Part shown: positions 1 through 9,437 of the stretch, in pieces
Layout of the letters: every line of letters begins with the position of its first letter
Position numbering within the stretch: the first letter of the stretch is position 1
DNA from: Dactylosporangium roseum
Lineage (GTDB): Bacteria > Actinomycetota > Actinomycetes > Mycobacteriales > Micromonosporaceae
Direction of reading: 5' to 3'
Assembly (NCBI RefSeq): GCF_025264685.1
Contig: NZ_CP073721.1
Location: forward strand, 7,271,501 to 7,335,500
Length of the DNA stretch: 64,000 bases
Notes under the pieces: model-generated
The model's input: the letters and a program-made list of their open reading frames with translations, nothing else
Database searches by the model: none
What the model was told of the DNA's origin: nothing
Made by a program: the position numbers and the translations under genes

Positions 1-384
1 GACCTGCCCGTCGACGTGTACCTGATCGAGGTGGAACATCAGGCCCGCGGCTACGTCGAGGCGGTGCACGCCGTCCTCGGCCGGGCGCCGGACAACCGCG
101 ACGAGCTCGCCGGCACGCTGCTGCGCCGGCCCGTCGACGTGGAGCGGGCCCGGCGGGGGCTGGACCCGGTCACCGAGGACGACGCCCAACCGCCCGCCTG
201 GATGGGCGCGGCCCTGCTGGCCGTCGTGGTGGAGTACACACTGCTGCGGAAGGGCTGGCGGCGCGAGCACCCGCTGCTCGCCCGGCGGCTGATCGGACCC
301 GACGGCGAGCTGCTCGACCTCAACGAGCTGGTCCGCCGCCCCGAGGAACTGCGGCACCACCTCGGCGCGACGCCTACAGCGTGA
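1..384 (+). CDS. Hypothetical protein, 5' end outside window
   Basis: The reading frame is open from the first base (frame of codon 1-3), so this is the C-terminal part of a gene that begins upstream; GTG at 16 is internal, not a start. The visible 127 residues include PVDVYLIEVEHQARGYVEAV, a short hydrophobic stretch (GAALLAVVVEYTLL) and a charged C-terminus. I do not recognise the family. Its stop (382-384) overlaps the stop of the convergent solute-binding protein gene by 11 bp, so no room remains for a terminator between them. Confidence 0.55.
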   Translation, partial: DLPVDVYLIEVEHQARGYVEAVHAVLGRAPDNRDELAGTLLRRPVDVERARRGLDPVTEDDAQPPAWMGAALLAVVVEYTLLRKGWRREHPLLARRLIGPDGELLDLNELVRRPEELRHHLGATPTA

Positions 385-1642
385 CGGTCGGCGTCGTGGC
401 CAGCTCGGCCGGGTGGACCACCAGGTATCCGTTGGGCATGTACTGCTCGACGATGCCGGCGGCGAGCCGGTTGTAGCCGTTGCCGTCGAACCGGACACCG
501 TTCCACGGCATGATCGTCTGCGTGGCCGGCAGCGACATCTGCTGCACCGCGCCGCGCACCGACTGCGGCGTGAATTCGGTGACCTGGTCCATCGCCAGCG
601 CGAGCACCATCGTCGCGGTGAACGCCGCCGCGGCGACGTCGGTCAGCTTGGCTTGGAACGCCTGCTCGTACATGCCGCTGACCACCTGCGCGATCGGGTT
701 GCGTCCGGCGAACTCGCTGGACCAACCGGCGGCCCGCAACGCCTGCGAACCGTTGCCGTTCTTGAGCGCGTCGAAGGCGCCGACCGCCGGGCCGAGCGCG
801 ATGACCGGTGCGGTGCCCTTGAGCGCGGTGGCCAGTTCGTTGGCGGCGGCCGCCTCGGCGGGGCTGGTGACGACGGCGAGGACGGCGTCGCCCTTCACGA
901 CCTTGCCGTCGGACTGGCCCGCGTTCGGCCCGGAGAGCGGCAGCACCTTGTCCTTGCCCGCCACCTCGTAGCCGGCGGCCAGGCTCAGATCCTCGATCGA
1001 GTTCCTCAGGAGGTTGACCTCCTGGCCGAGCGCGCCGGTCGGCGTCCCGGCGGCGGTGACGATCCGCTTGAACTGCGTCGGGGTGTCCCGCTCCCGGAAC
1101 AGCAGGCCGAGCGCGGTGGCGACCATCTGCTGGTCGCTCGGCTGAATGCGGAAGTGTGCGGTGCGGTTGAGCTGCGCGAACGTGTCCGAGGTGCTCAGCG
1201 CGTCGACGAGGGAGACGCCGATCAGATCGGTCTCGCGCCCGGCGGGCGAGGCGACGTCGATGGTGTCGGCGAGCACCAGCCCGACCGCGCCCTCGGAGAC
1301 CAGCCGGGAGGCCTCCTTCTCGACCTTCTCCGGCGCGCTCTCGGTGTTGCCGACGATGAGCGTGAGCTTGGTGCCGTTGCGCAGGCCGGCGCCCGGACCG
1401 AGCGGCAGCGGCAGCCGCAGGCCCTCGAAGTCCTGGTTGACCAGCTCGACCGCCAGCTTGGCGCCCAGCGTGGCCTGCTGACCCAGAGCGGCGTTGGCGC
1501 CGCTCGTCGGCACCAGCAGCCCGATGGCGATCGTCGGCGGCACCTTGGGCGCCGGGTGCTTGCCACCCGTGCAGGCGGCCATGAGCAACGCCGACGCCAG
1601 CACCAGGGCGGTCACTGCGGGCCTGCGGCCCCGGGTGAGCAC
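374..1642 (-). CDS. Solute-binding lipoprotein, type-1 periplasmic binding fold
   Basis: 422 residues. The N-terminus is a lipoprotein signal: positive residues, hydrophobic stretch and lipobox LMAAC with the lipidated Cys at residue 24. The mature part begins with PTIAIGLLVPTSGANAALGQ, the start of the branched-chain amino-acid/amide-binding (Peripla_BP_6) fold, and a GWSSEF-type second lobe follows. It should sit on the outer face of the membrane and bind a small ligand. No permease or ATPase gene is adjacent, so a sensory role with the divergent CvnA-like kinase is as likely as transport; that link is inference from neighbourhood. GTG start chosen because AGGAG lies 9 nt upstream. Confidence 0.82.
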   Translation of the reverse strand: MLTRGRRPAVTALVLASALLMAACTGGKHPAPKVPPTIAIGLLVPTSGANAALGQQATLGAKLAVELVNQDFEGLRLPLPLGPGAGLRNGTKLTLIVGNTESAPEKVEKEASRLVSEGAVGLVLADTIDVASPAGRETDLIGVSLVDALSTSDTFAQLNRTAHFRIQPSDQQMVATALGLLFRERDTPTQFKRIVTAAGTPTGALGQEVNLLRNSIEDLSLAAGYEVAGKDKVLPLSGPNAGQSDGKVVKGDAVLAVVTSPAEAAAANELATALKGTAPVIALGPAVGAFDALKNGNGSQALRAAGWSSEFAGRNPIAQVVSGMYEQAFQAKLTDVAAAAFTATMVLALAMDQVTEFTPQSVRGAVQQMSLPATQTIMPWNGVRFDGNGYNRLAAGIVEQYMPNGYLVVHPAELATTPTVTL

Positions 1643-1842
1643 GGCGTCGGACTCCTTGCGGCGCGCGGGTGGTCGGTCGGCCGTATCCTTCCCCTCCGGT
1701 CAAGGCGGAGCAACCCCGGCGTCGAGCATCAAGTATTGTGACCTGCGCCACAGTGATGCGGTTGGTTACCGGTCTCAACCCTGGTTTGATAGGGCCGCAC
1801 GCTGCTCCGGCGGCGTGCTGACGCATGCGAAAGGTGTGAGGG

Positions 1843-4800
1843 GTGCAGACCTTCGCTTCGCCGCCTTCCACGAGGGCTCCCGCCGTCGTGATGAAGGTGA
1901 ACAGCCACCGTCGCCGGCGGCCCGGGGAGCCGCAGCGACGCAGCGCATCGCTCTTTCGGGTGCGCGACTGGCGTGTGCCGACGAAGCTCGCGGCGGTCCT
2001 CGTGCTGCCCGCCGTCGCCTTCCTCGTCATCGCCGGGGTGCAGATCAACGCCTCCGTCCAGGACGCATCGAAGCTGGACCAGTTCGCCCAGGGCGTCAAG
2101 GTCGGCCGCCAGCTCACCGATCTCATCCACCAGTTGCAGCTCGAAAGGGACCGAACGGCCGGCGTGCTCGCCAAGTCGACCGCCGCCGCGCCGGGCGGCT
2201 CGACTTCGAACAGTCAGGAACTGGCCGTCGACTACGCGCAGACCGACGCGGCCCTCGCCGCGTTCTCCAAGGCTGCCCGCCCGCTGGCACAGAACCCGAT
2301 GTTCGGCCAGACGCAGGACCGTGTCACCGCCGACTTCCAGGATCTGGCCCTGGTCCGGGAGGGCGTGAAGTCGCGCTGGTTGCGTGAAGAGGCCGTGTTC
2401 GACCTCTACTCGACCACCATCCAGCACCTGTTCGACCTGGTCCCCGACCGTCCCGACATCGGCGGCGACTCGCAGTCGGTCGGCGAGATCTCCTCACTGC
2501 TGGACCTCGCCGAGGCCAAGGAGCTGAAGGACCAGCTACGCGGCCGGATCTTCGCCGCCACCAGCGCCGGCAAGTTCTCCCCCGACGACTTCGAGACGTT
2601 CTCGGAGATCCAGGCCCGCCAGGTCGCCGCCGTCGAGAGGTTCCGCTCGTCCGCCAGCCCGCGGCACCTCGCCCTCTACGACCGCAACCTCCGCCAGTCG
2701 GCGGTCTCCGCCGTCGCCCGCCTCCAGCAGCAGATCATCGCCCGCGCGCAGGGCGCCGCGGTCGGCGTGACGCCCGAGGAGTGGTGGCTGGCGAGCACCA
2801 GCGAGCTCGAGTACATCCGCACCATCGAGATGGAGCTGCTCGAAGACGCCATCGAGGGCGCGGCGCAGCGAAGCACCGACGAGCGCAACGCCGCGTTCCT
2901 CGCGACCTCGGCCATCGTCCTCGTCATGCTCCTCGCGCTGCTGCTCTCCTGGCTCATCGGCCGGTCGATGGCCCGCTCGCTGCGGCAGTTGCGCGCCCAG
3001 GCCCTCGACGTGGCCCAGCACCGGTTGCCCGAGGCCATCCAACGGCTGCGGACGCTCCCCCGCGGTGAGACCGTCACGGTCGACACGACGACGCGGGTGC
3101 GGTCGTCCGACGAGATCGGTGAGGTGGCGGACGCGTTCACCGCCGTACATCGCAGCGCGGTCAGCCTGGCCGTCGAGCAGGCGGTCATGCGGCGCAACGT
3201 CAACTCGATGTTCGTCAACCTGGCCCGCCGGTCGCAGACCCTGGTCGAACGCCAGCTCCAGTTGCTCGACCAGCTCGAGTCGGCGGAGACCGACCCCGAC
3301 CAGCTCGCCAACCTGTTCCGCCTCGACCACCTCGCGACGCGCATGCGCCGCAACGACGAAAACCTGCTCGTCCTCGCCGGCAGTGAGGCCACGCGCCGGT
3401 GGGCGCAGCCGGTCTCCCTGTCCGCGGTCACCCTCGCCGCGATGGCGGAGATCGAGCAGTACGCCCGGATTCGGCACGACGTGTCCAACGACGTCCACAT
3501 CGTCGGGCACGCTGTCGCCGACGTCGTGCACCTGCTCGCCGAGCTGCTGGAAAACGCGACCACGTTCTCCCCGCCGGACACGGTCGTCACCGTCTCCGGC
3601 TGGCCCGGCCAGGGCACCAAGGACGCGACGATCGTCATCGAGGACAAGGGCATCGGGATGACCGAGGCCGGCCTCGTCGACGCCAACGAACGCGTCTCCA
3701 CCCCGATCGCCATCGACGTCGCGGCGTCGGAGCGGATGGGTCTGGTGGTGGTCGGCCACCTCGCGGACCGGCACGGGGTCCACGTGCACCTCACCGCCAC
3801 CGACGAGGGGGTCACCGCATTCGTGACCCTGCCGGCGAAGCTGCTCGCGGCCCCGCCGGAGGACGCCGGCCTCTACGGCGGCGCCGGCAACCGGCTGTCC
3901 GGGCCCGGCCGGCTACCGATCGCGGTGGAGGACATCGCGCGGCCGCCGCTGCCGTCGGCGCCGTCGGCGGCAGGTTCACCGACGCCGGTCGCGCCGGCGC
4001 TGCCGGGGCGGCCCGTTCCGGCGGGTGCCGAGACCGACGAGCCTCGTCCGGCGGCGGATGTACCGGCCGTGGCCGCACCCCCGCTGCCCGGCGTCCCCGT
4101 GGTGACGACGACATGGCCGGTGGCCTCGTCGGCGCACGCCTCCCCGGACCGGCCCCTGTCCGACGCACCGGCCTCCGCACAGCCCGTCTCCGGCACCCTC
4201 GCGTCGGCACAGCCCGTCTCGGGCGCGCCCGCATCCGCGCGGCCCGTCTCCGCGGCGCCGCTGTCGGCTGTACCCGTCTCCGCGGAGCCCGTCTCCGCGG
4301 CGCCGGTGTCGGCTGTACCCGTGTCCGCGGCACCCGTCTCCGCGGCTCCTGCCGCTTCGGCCCCGGTGGCCGGGGCGCCGAATCCGGAGGATCGGAGCCC
4401 GGGTGCGTCGGTGCCGGATACTCCGGTGTCGGGCGCGCCGGCGTCCGGACCACCCGGGCAACGATCGGCGAACGGCGGTCCGGCCACCGCCGCCCGGCGC
4501 GGTCCGAACCGCGCCGAGGACATCATCGGTGCGGCCACACGGGGCAACGCTGTCCCGGCGAGCAAGGGCACCCGCTGGTGGTCGCGCGGCGGTGCCGGTG
4601 ACGCACCCGCGGCGGCGCCGGTGATCCCCACACAACGCACGCCGGTGACCGCCGGCACCAGCGGCGCCGGCCTGCCCATCCGGGTTCCGCTGGCGCAGTT
4701 GCCGGGCGACGACACCGGACCGGCTCCCGCCCCCGACGTCACGCAGCCACTTACGATCAGCCAACACACAGAGCCGGACCCGGCGAGCGTCAGCAACATG

Positions 4801-4893
4801 CTCACCCGGTTCTACAGCGGCGTGCACCGGGCCGCGAACGAGGACGAGGTGCCCACGGTGCCGATCAACGATCATCGAGGGAGCACGGCGTGA
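1843..4893 (+). CDS. CvnA-like sensor histidine kinase with nitrate/nitrite-sensing (NIT) domain
   Basis: 1016 residues. Domains in order: basic N-terminus, TM1 about 48-68, extracytoplasmic NIT-type helical sensor about 70-340 (with the family-typical QLQLERDRTAG), TM2 about 349-372, HAMP to about 440, a helical segment with FRLDHLATRMRR near 493 in the H-box place, then HATPase_c with N-box LLAELLENATTFSPP (about 563-577) and G1 box IVIEDKGIGM (about 597-606). From about 666 the chain is Pro/Ala/Val/Ser-rich, with VSAAP-type tandem repeats at about 775-842. This is the first protein of an actinobacterial conservon. GTG at 1843 has a gaaagg SD; ATG at 1891 has none. The stop overlaps the next start (GTGA). 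Confidence 0.88.
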   Translation: MQTFASPPSTRAPAVVMKVNSHRRRRPGEPQRRSASLFRVRDWRVPTKLAAVLVLPAVAFLVIAGVQINASVQDASKLDQFAQGVKVGRQLTDLIHQLQLERDRTAGVLAKSTAAAPGGSTSNSQELAVDYAQTDAALAAFSKAARPLAQNPMFGQTQDRVTADFQDLALVREGVKSRWLREEAVFDLYSTTIQHLFDLVPDRPDIGGDSQSVGEISSLLDLAEAKELKDQLRGRIFAATSAGKFSPDDFETFSEIQARQVAAVERFRSSASPRHLALYDRNLRQSAVSAVARLQQQIIARAQGAAVGVTPEEWWLASTSELEYIRTIEMELLEDAIEGAAQRSTDERNAAFLATSAIVLVMLLALLLSWLIGRSMARSLRQLRAQALDVAQHRLPEAIQRLRTLPRGETVTVDTTTRVRSSDEIGEVADAFTAVHRSAVSLAVEQAVMRRNVNSMFVNLARRSQTLVERQLQLLDQLESAETDPDQLANLFRLDHLATRMRRNDENLLVLAGSEATRRWAQPVSLSAVTLAAMAEIEQYARIRHDVSNDVHIVGHAVADVVHLLAELLENATTFSPPDTVVTVSGWPGQGTKDATIVIEDKGIGMTEAGLVDANERVSTPIAIDVAASERMGLVVVGHLADRHGVHVHLTATDEGVTAFVTLPAKLLAAPPEDAGLYGGAGNRLSGPGRLPIAVEDIARPPLPSAPSAAGSPTPVAPALPGRPVPAGAETDEPRPAADVPAVAAPPLPGVPVVTTTWPVASSAHASPDRPLSDAPASAQPVSGTLASAQPVSGAPASARPVSAAPLSAVPVSAEPVSAAPVSAVPVSAAPVSAAPAASAPVAGAPNPEDRSPGASVPDTPVSGAPASGPPGQRSANGGPATAARRGPNRAEDIIGAATRGNAVPASKGTRWWSRGGAGDAPAAAPVIPTQRTPVTAGTSGAGLPIRVPLAQLPGDDTGPAPAPDVTQPLTISQHTEPDPASVSNMLTRFYSGVHRAANEDEVPTVPINDHRGSTA

Positions 4894-5309
4894 CCCTGAG
4901 CCAACAAGCACGGGACCTGAGCTGGTTGATCAACGCGTTCACCGAGCGGGTGCCCGGTATCGCGCATGCGGTGGTGGTCTCGTCGGACGGCCTGCTCGTG
5001 GCCGTCTCCGACCACCTGCCGCGAGACAGTGCCGACCAACTGGCCGCGGTCACGTCCGGCCTGGTGAGCGTCACCAGCGGCGCCGCGCGCATCTTCGACG
5101 GCGACGAGGTGAAGCAGACCGTCGTCGAGATGGGCCAGGGCTACTTCCTCGTCATGTCGATCCGCGACGGCTCCATCCTGGCGGTGCTGGCCGGCCGCGA
5201 CGCCGACATCGGCGTCGTCGGCTACGAGATGGCCCGCCTGGCCAAGCAGACGGGCGAGATGCTGACGCCGGCCCTGCGCGCCGAGCTCCAACAGGCCCTT
5301 CCACGCTGA
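4890..5309 (+). CDS. Roadblock/LC7 domain protein, CvnB-like
   Basis: 139 residues, the usual size of CvnB. The single roadblock/LC7 fold shows DLSWLINAFTERVPGIAHAV then VVVSSDGLLVAVSDHLPRD, the hallmark of the family. In Streptomyces conservons this protein joins a CvnA kinase, a DUF742 protein (CvnC) and a small GTPase (CvnD) into a membrane-bound complex resembling a G-protein system. Here the gene overlaps cvnA by four bases, indicating coupled translation, but no DUF742 or GTPase gene follows; the next gene is a methyltransferase. Its partner proteins, if any, would have to be encoded elsewhere. Confidence 0.9.
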   Translation: MTLSQQARDLSWLINAFTERVPGIAHAVVVSSDGLLVAVSDHLPRDSADQLAAVTSGLVSVTSGAARIFDGDEVKQTVVEMGQGYFLVMSIRDGSILAVLAGRDADIGVVGYEMARLAKQTGEMLTPALRAELQQALPR

Positions 5310-5371
5310 GTATCCGCTGGCCGTGCTGGGCCGGTGCCCGGCCCGGCGCACCTGCGGACGATCGTCCGCGA

Positions 5372-5377
5372 TAGGGT
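5372..5377 (+). promoter_or_regulatory. -10 box TAGGGT, leaderless promoter
   Basis: TAGGGT ends 7 nt before the GTG at 5385, the spacing at which actinobacterial TANNNT boxes start transcription on the first base of the start codon. It supports the 5385 start over the in-frame GTG at 5334. Confidence 0.6.
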
Positions 5378-5384
5378 CCGGGCC

Positions 5385-6137
5385 GTGATCGACGAGGATG
5401 GTTACTTCGGGGAGCGGGTCGCGGCGCAATACGACGAGTCGTCGGCGGACGTGTCCGATCCGGCGGTCGTGGACCCGATCGTCAACGCGCTGGCGGACCT
5501 CGCCTGCGGCGGTCGGGTGCTCGAGCTGGGCATCGGCACCGGCCGGATCGCGCTGCCGCTGGCGGCCCGCGGCGTCCAGGTGCACGGCATCGACCTCTCC
5601 CGGGCGATGGTGTCCCGGCTGCGCGCCAAGCCGGGCGGCGAATCGATCGGCGTGACGATCGGCGACTTCGCGACGGCGCGGGTGGACGGCGGGTTCTCGC
5701 TGGCCTACATCGTGTTCAACACGATCATGAATCTGACGACGCAGGAAGCCCAGGTGGCGTGCTTCCGCAACGTCGCGGCGCACCTCCAGCCGGGCGGCCG
5801 GTTCGTCGTGGAGGTCATGGTGCCCGACCTGCGCCGGCTCCCTCCCGGCCAGGACGTCGTGCCGTTTCACGTCAGCCCGACCCGGTGGGCGTACGACCAT
5901 TACGACATCGCGACCCAGACGATGACGTCGAACTACGTCGAGGTGGTGAACGGGCGGGGTGGGTACCGTTCGATCCCGTTCCGCTACGTCTGGCCCGCCG
6001 AGCTGGACCTGATGGCGCAACTGGCCGGCCTCCAGATACGGCACCGCTGGTCGGGTTGGACGGGCGAGCCGTTCACGAACGAGAGCGCCCAGCACGTCTC
6101 GGTGTGGGAAAAGCCGGTGCTGACCGACCTCAACTGA
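5385..6137 (+). CDS. Class I SAM-dependent methyltransferase
   Basis: 250 residues from the preferred GTG start. Motif I VLELGIGTGRIALPLA binds S-adenosylmethionine, followed by GVQVHGIDLSRAMV (acidic ribose-binding residue) and a motif IV region SLAYIVFNTIMNL. This is the Methyltransf_25/11 type of small-molecule methyltransferase; the substrate cannot be read from sequence. The in-frame upstream GTG at 5334 would add 17 residues but lacks an SD, whereas 5385 is preceded by a leaderless -10 box. It follows the roadblock gene by 75 bp with its own promoter, so it is probably not part of the conservon unit. Convergent with guaB3. Confidence 0.8.
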   Translation: MIDEDGYFGERVAAQYDESSADVSDPAVVDPIVNALADLACGGRVLELGIGTGRIALPLAARGVQVHGIDLSRAMVSRLRAKPGGESIGVTIGDFATARVDGGFSLAYIVFNTIMNLTTQEAQVACFRNVAAHLQPGGRFVVEVMVPDLRRLPPGQDVVPFHVSPTRWAYDHYDIATQTMTSNYVEVVNGRGGYRSIPFRYVWPAELDLMAQLAGLQIRHRWSGWTGEPFTNESAQHVSVWEKPVLTDLN

Positions 6138-6166
6138 CCCCCGGCTCGGCAGCGCGGAGAACGCCG

Positions 6167-6203
6167 CGGCCCGGGCTGTGAACGTGTCACGAGGCCCGGG
6201 CCG
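6167..6203. terminator. Bidirectional hairpin between convergent genes
   Basis: A perfect 10-bp stem (CGGCCCGGGC at 6167-6176 with GCCCGGGCCG at 6194-6203) lies between the stops of the methyltransferase and guaB3. No U-run on either side; typical GC-rich actinobacterial terminator hairpin. Confidence 0.6.
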
Positions 6204-6215
6204 GCGCGGCAAGCG

Positions 6216-7334
6216 CTAGCGGTCGAGGATCAGGCCGACCTTCTGGAACTCCTTCAGGTCTCGGTAGCCGCACTTGGCCATCGCCCGGCGGAGGCCGCCG
6301 AACAGGTTGAGCGCGCCGTCCGGGTCCTCCGACGGGCCGTAGAGCACCTTCTCCAGCGATCCCAGCGACGGCTCGGCCGCGCCGAAGGAGCCGCGCGGGA
6401 GCTTCGGGTGACTGGCGGCCGAGTGCCACCAGGCGCCGCCGGCCGGGGCCGAGTCGCTGCGGGACAGCGGCTCGCCGACCATGACCGCGTCGGCGCCGCA
6501 GCCCAGGGCCTTGGCGATGTCGCCCGAGGTCTGGATGTTGCCGTCGGCGATGATGTGCACGTAACGGCCGCCGGTCTCGTCCAGGTAGTCGCGACGGGCG
6601 TCGGCGGCGTCGGCGATCGCCGTGGCCATCGGGACGCGGATGCCGAGGACGCGGTCGGTGGTCGACCACTCGTCGGCCCCGATACCGACGATGACGCCGG
6701 CCGCGCCGGTGCGCATGAGGTGCAGCGCCGTCTGGTAGTTGGTGCAGCCGCCGACGATGACCGGCAGGTCGAGGTCGGCGATGAACTCCTTGAGATTGAG
6801 CGGCTCGTCCGTCGTCGAGACGTGCTCGGCGGAGACCAGCGTGCCCTGGATGACCAGGATGTCGACGCCCGCGTCGAGGATGACCGGGGCCAGGGCCAGT
6901 GTGTGCTGCGGGGAGACGCGCACGGCGACGGTGACACCGCCGTCCCGGATCTCCTTGACCCGCTCGCCGATGAGCTCGGGCTTGATCGGCTCCGCGTAGA
7001 CCTCCTGGAGCCGCGCGGTGGCCGGGCCGTCCTCGTCCAGGCCGGCGAGCTCCTCCAGGATCTTGGCCGGGTCGGCGTAGCGCGTCCAGAGTCCTTCGAC
7101 GTTGAGCACGCCGAGGCCGCCGTGCCGGCCGAGGGCCACGGCCGTCGCGGGACTCATCGTGGCGTCGGACGGGTGCGCGACGCAGGGGATCTTGAAGGGG
7201 TACGCGTCGAGCTGCCAGCCGGTCGACACGTCGTCGACGTCGCGCGTGCGACGCGTCGGGACGATCGCGATCTCGTCCAGGTGGTAGCCACGCCGGGCGC
7301 TCTTGCCATGCCCGATCTCGACCACGTCACGCAT
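6216..7334 (-). CDS. guaB3: GuaB3-family IMP dehydrogenase-like protein
   Basis: 372 residues, a TIM-barrel IMPDH/GMP reductase relative without CBS domains. It carries the actinobacterial GuaB3 hallmarks: RTRDVDDVSTGWQLDAYPF near the N-terminus, VPMATAIADAADARRDYLDE, and the C-terminal MAKCGYRDLKEFQKVGL. The loop that carries the catalytic Cys in IMPDH (GSICTTR) reads GIGADEWSTTDRVLG here (217-231), with no Cys, as in mycobacterial GuaB3. It is therefore probably not a normal IMP dehydrogenase; a regulatory or different redox role is possible. It follows guaB by 26 nt on the same strand and is most likely co-transcribed. Confidence 0.88.
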   Translation of the reverse strand: MRDVVEIGHGKSARRGYHLDEIAIVPTRRTRDVDDVSTGWQLDAYPFKIPCVAHPSDATMSPATAVALGRHGGLGVLNVEGLWTRYADPAKILEELAGLDEDGPATARLQEVYAEPIKPELIGERVKEIRDGGVTVAVRVSPQHTLALAPVILDAGVDILVIQGTLVSAEHVSTTDEPLNLKEFIADLDLPVIVGGCTNYQTALHLMRTGAAGVIVGIGADEWSTTDRVLGIRVPMATAIADAADARRDYLDETGGRYVHIIADGNIQTSGDIAKALGCGADAVMVGEPLSRSDSAPAGGAWWHSAASHPKLPRGSFGAAEPSLGSLEKVLYGPSEDPDGALNLFGGLRRAMAKCGYRDLKEFQKVGLILDR

Positions 7335-7360
7335 GTTGGCTCCTAGCCGCTTGGGTGTTC

Positions 7361-8893
<1,533 letters not shown>

Positions 8894-8895
8894 TC

Positions 8896-8901
8896 ATCGT
8901 A
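8896..8901 (-). promoter_or_regulatory. Possible guaB -10 box TACGAT
   Basis: On the minus strand TACGAT ends 32 nt before the guaB start, fitting a TANNNT box with a short leader. No convincing -35 is visible. Confidence 0.35.
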
Positions 8902-8974
8902 CTTCCGCCGGGGCGGTGCACCCTTTCCGCCATGGCGAAGCCGTGCCCGACCCCACACCGGGGGCGTTTGGGGC

Positions 8975-8980
8975 TACCGT
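8975..8980 (+). promoter_or_regulatory. -10 box TACCGT, leaderless promoter
   Basis: TACCGT ends 6 nt before the GTG start at 8987, so transcription should begin at or next to the start codon. No SD precedes the start. Confidence 0.6.
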
Positions 8981-8986
8981 TGAGGC

Positions 8987-9379
8987 GTGCACGAAGAGCC
9001 CATCGACCCGTTCGCCGGCGATCCGGCCGACCCCTCGGCCGATCTCGACGACAACGGTGCCGACGACCCGTTGACCGCCGCTGAGCGCCAGGACGTTCTC
9101 GAGGACCTCGCGGACCTCGAGATCTACCAGGCGCTGCTCACGGCGATCGGGGTGCGCGGGCTCGTCATCGAGTGTGAGGACTGCCACGAGCCGCACTATT
9201 TCGACTGGGACCTGCTCCGGGGAAACCTGAAGCACCTGCTCACGTCCGGTCGTCCGCGCGTCCATGAGCCCGCCTTCGACCCCGACCCCGACCATTACGT
9301 CACATGGGAGTACGCGCGGGGTTACGCTGACGGTGTCCACGACGCACTGGCGAGTGCGACGGACGACAACGACGGCTGA
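8987..9379 (+). CDS. DUF5319 family protein
   Basis: 130 residues, acidic, cytoplasmic. It matches the small actinobacterial family found next to guaB (the equivalent of Rv3412 in M. tuberculosis): an Asp-rich N-terminus, LTAAERQDVLEDLADLEIYQ, then ECEDCHEPHYFDWDLLRGNL with a CxxCH pair that could bind metal, and a VTWEYARGYADG segment. The function is unknown. The gene diverges from guaB and converges on the BldM-like gene; it lacks an SD and appears to be leaderless. Confidence 0.85.
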   Translation: MHEEPIDPFAGDPADPSADLDDNGADDPLTAAERQDVLEDLADLEIYQALLTAIGVRGLVIECEDCHEPHYFDWDLLRGNLKHLLTSGRPRVHEPAFDPDPDHYVTWEYARGYADGVHDALASATDDNDG

Positions 9380-9407
9380 TCTCGCCCTCGTTTAGGGTCG
9401 CCATGGT

Positions 9408-9432
9408 CGGGGTATCGACGCGGCATGCCCCG
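9408..9432. terminator. Hairpin between convergent DUF5319 and bldM-like genes
   Basis: CGGGGTAT (9408-9415) pairs with ATGCCCCG (9425-9432), including one G-U pair, around a 9-nt loop. It sits between two stops. Confidence 0.45.
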
Positions 9433-9437
9433 GAGTG

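Noticed and set aside
51-2174. Long open frames antisense to the lipoprotein and kinase genes
   Set aside because: High-GC codon bias keeps antisense frames open; the translations are Arg/Pro/Ala-rich with no family sequence, and they overlap well-supported genes.
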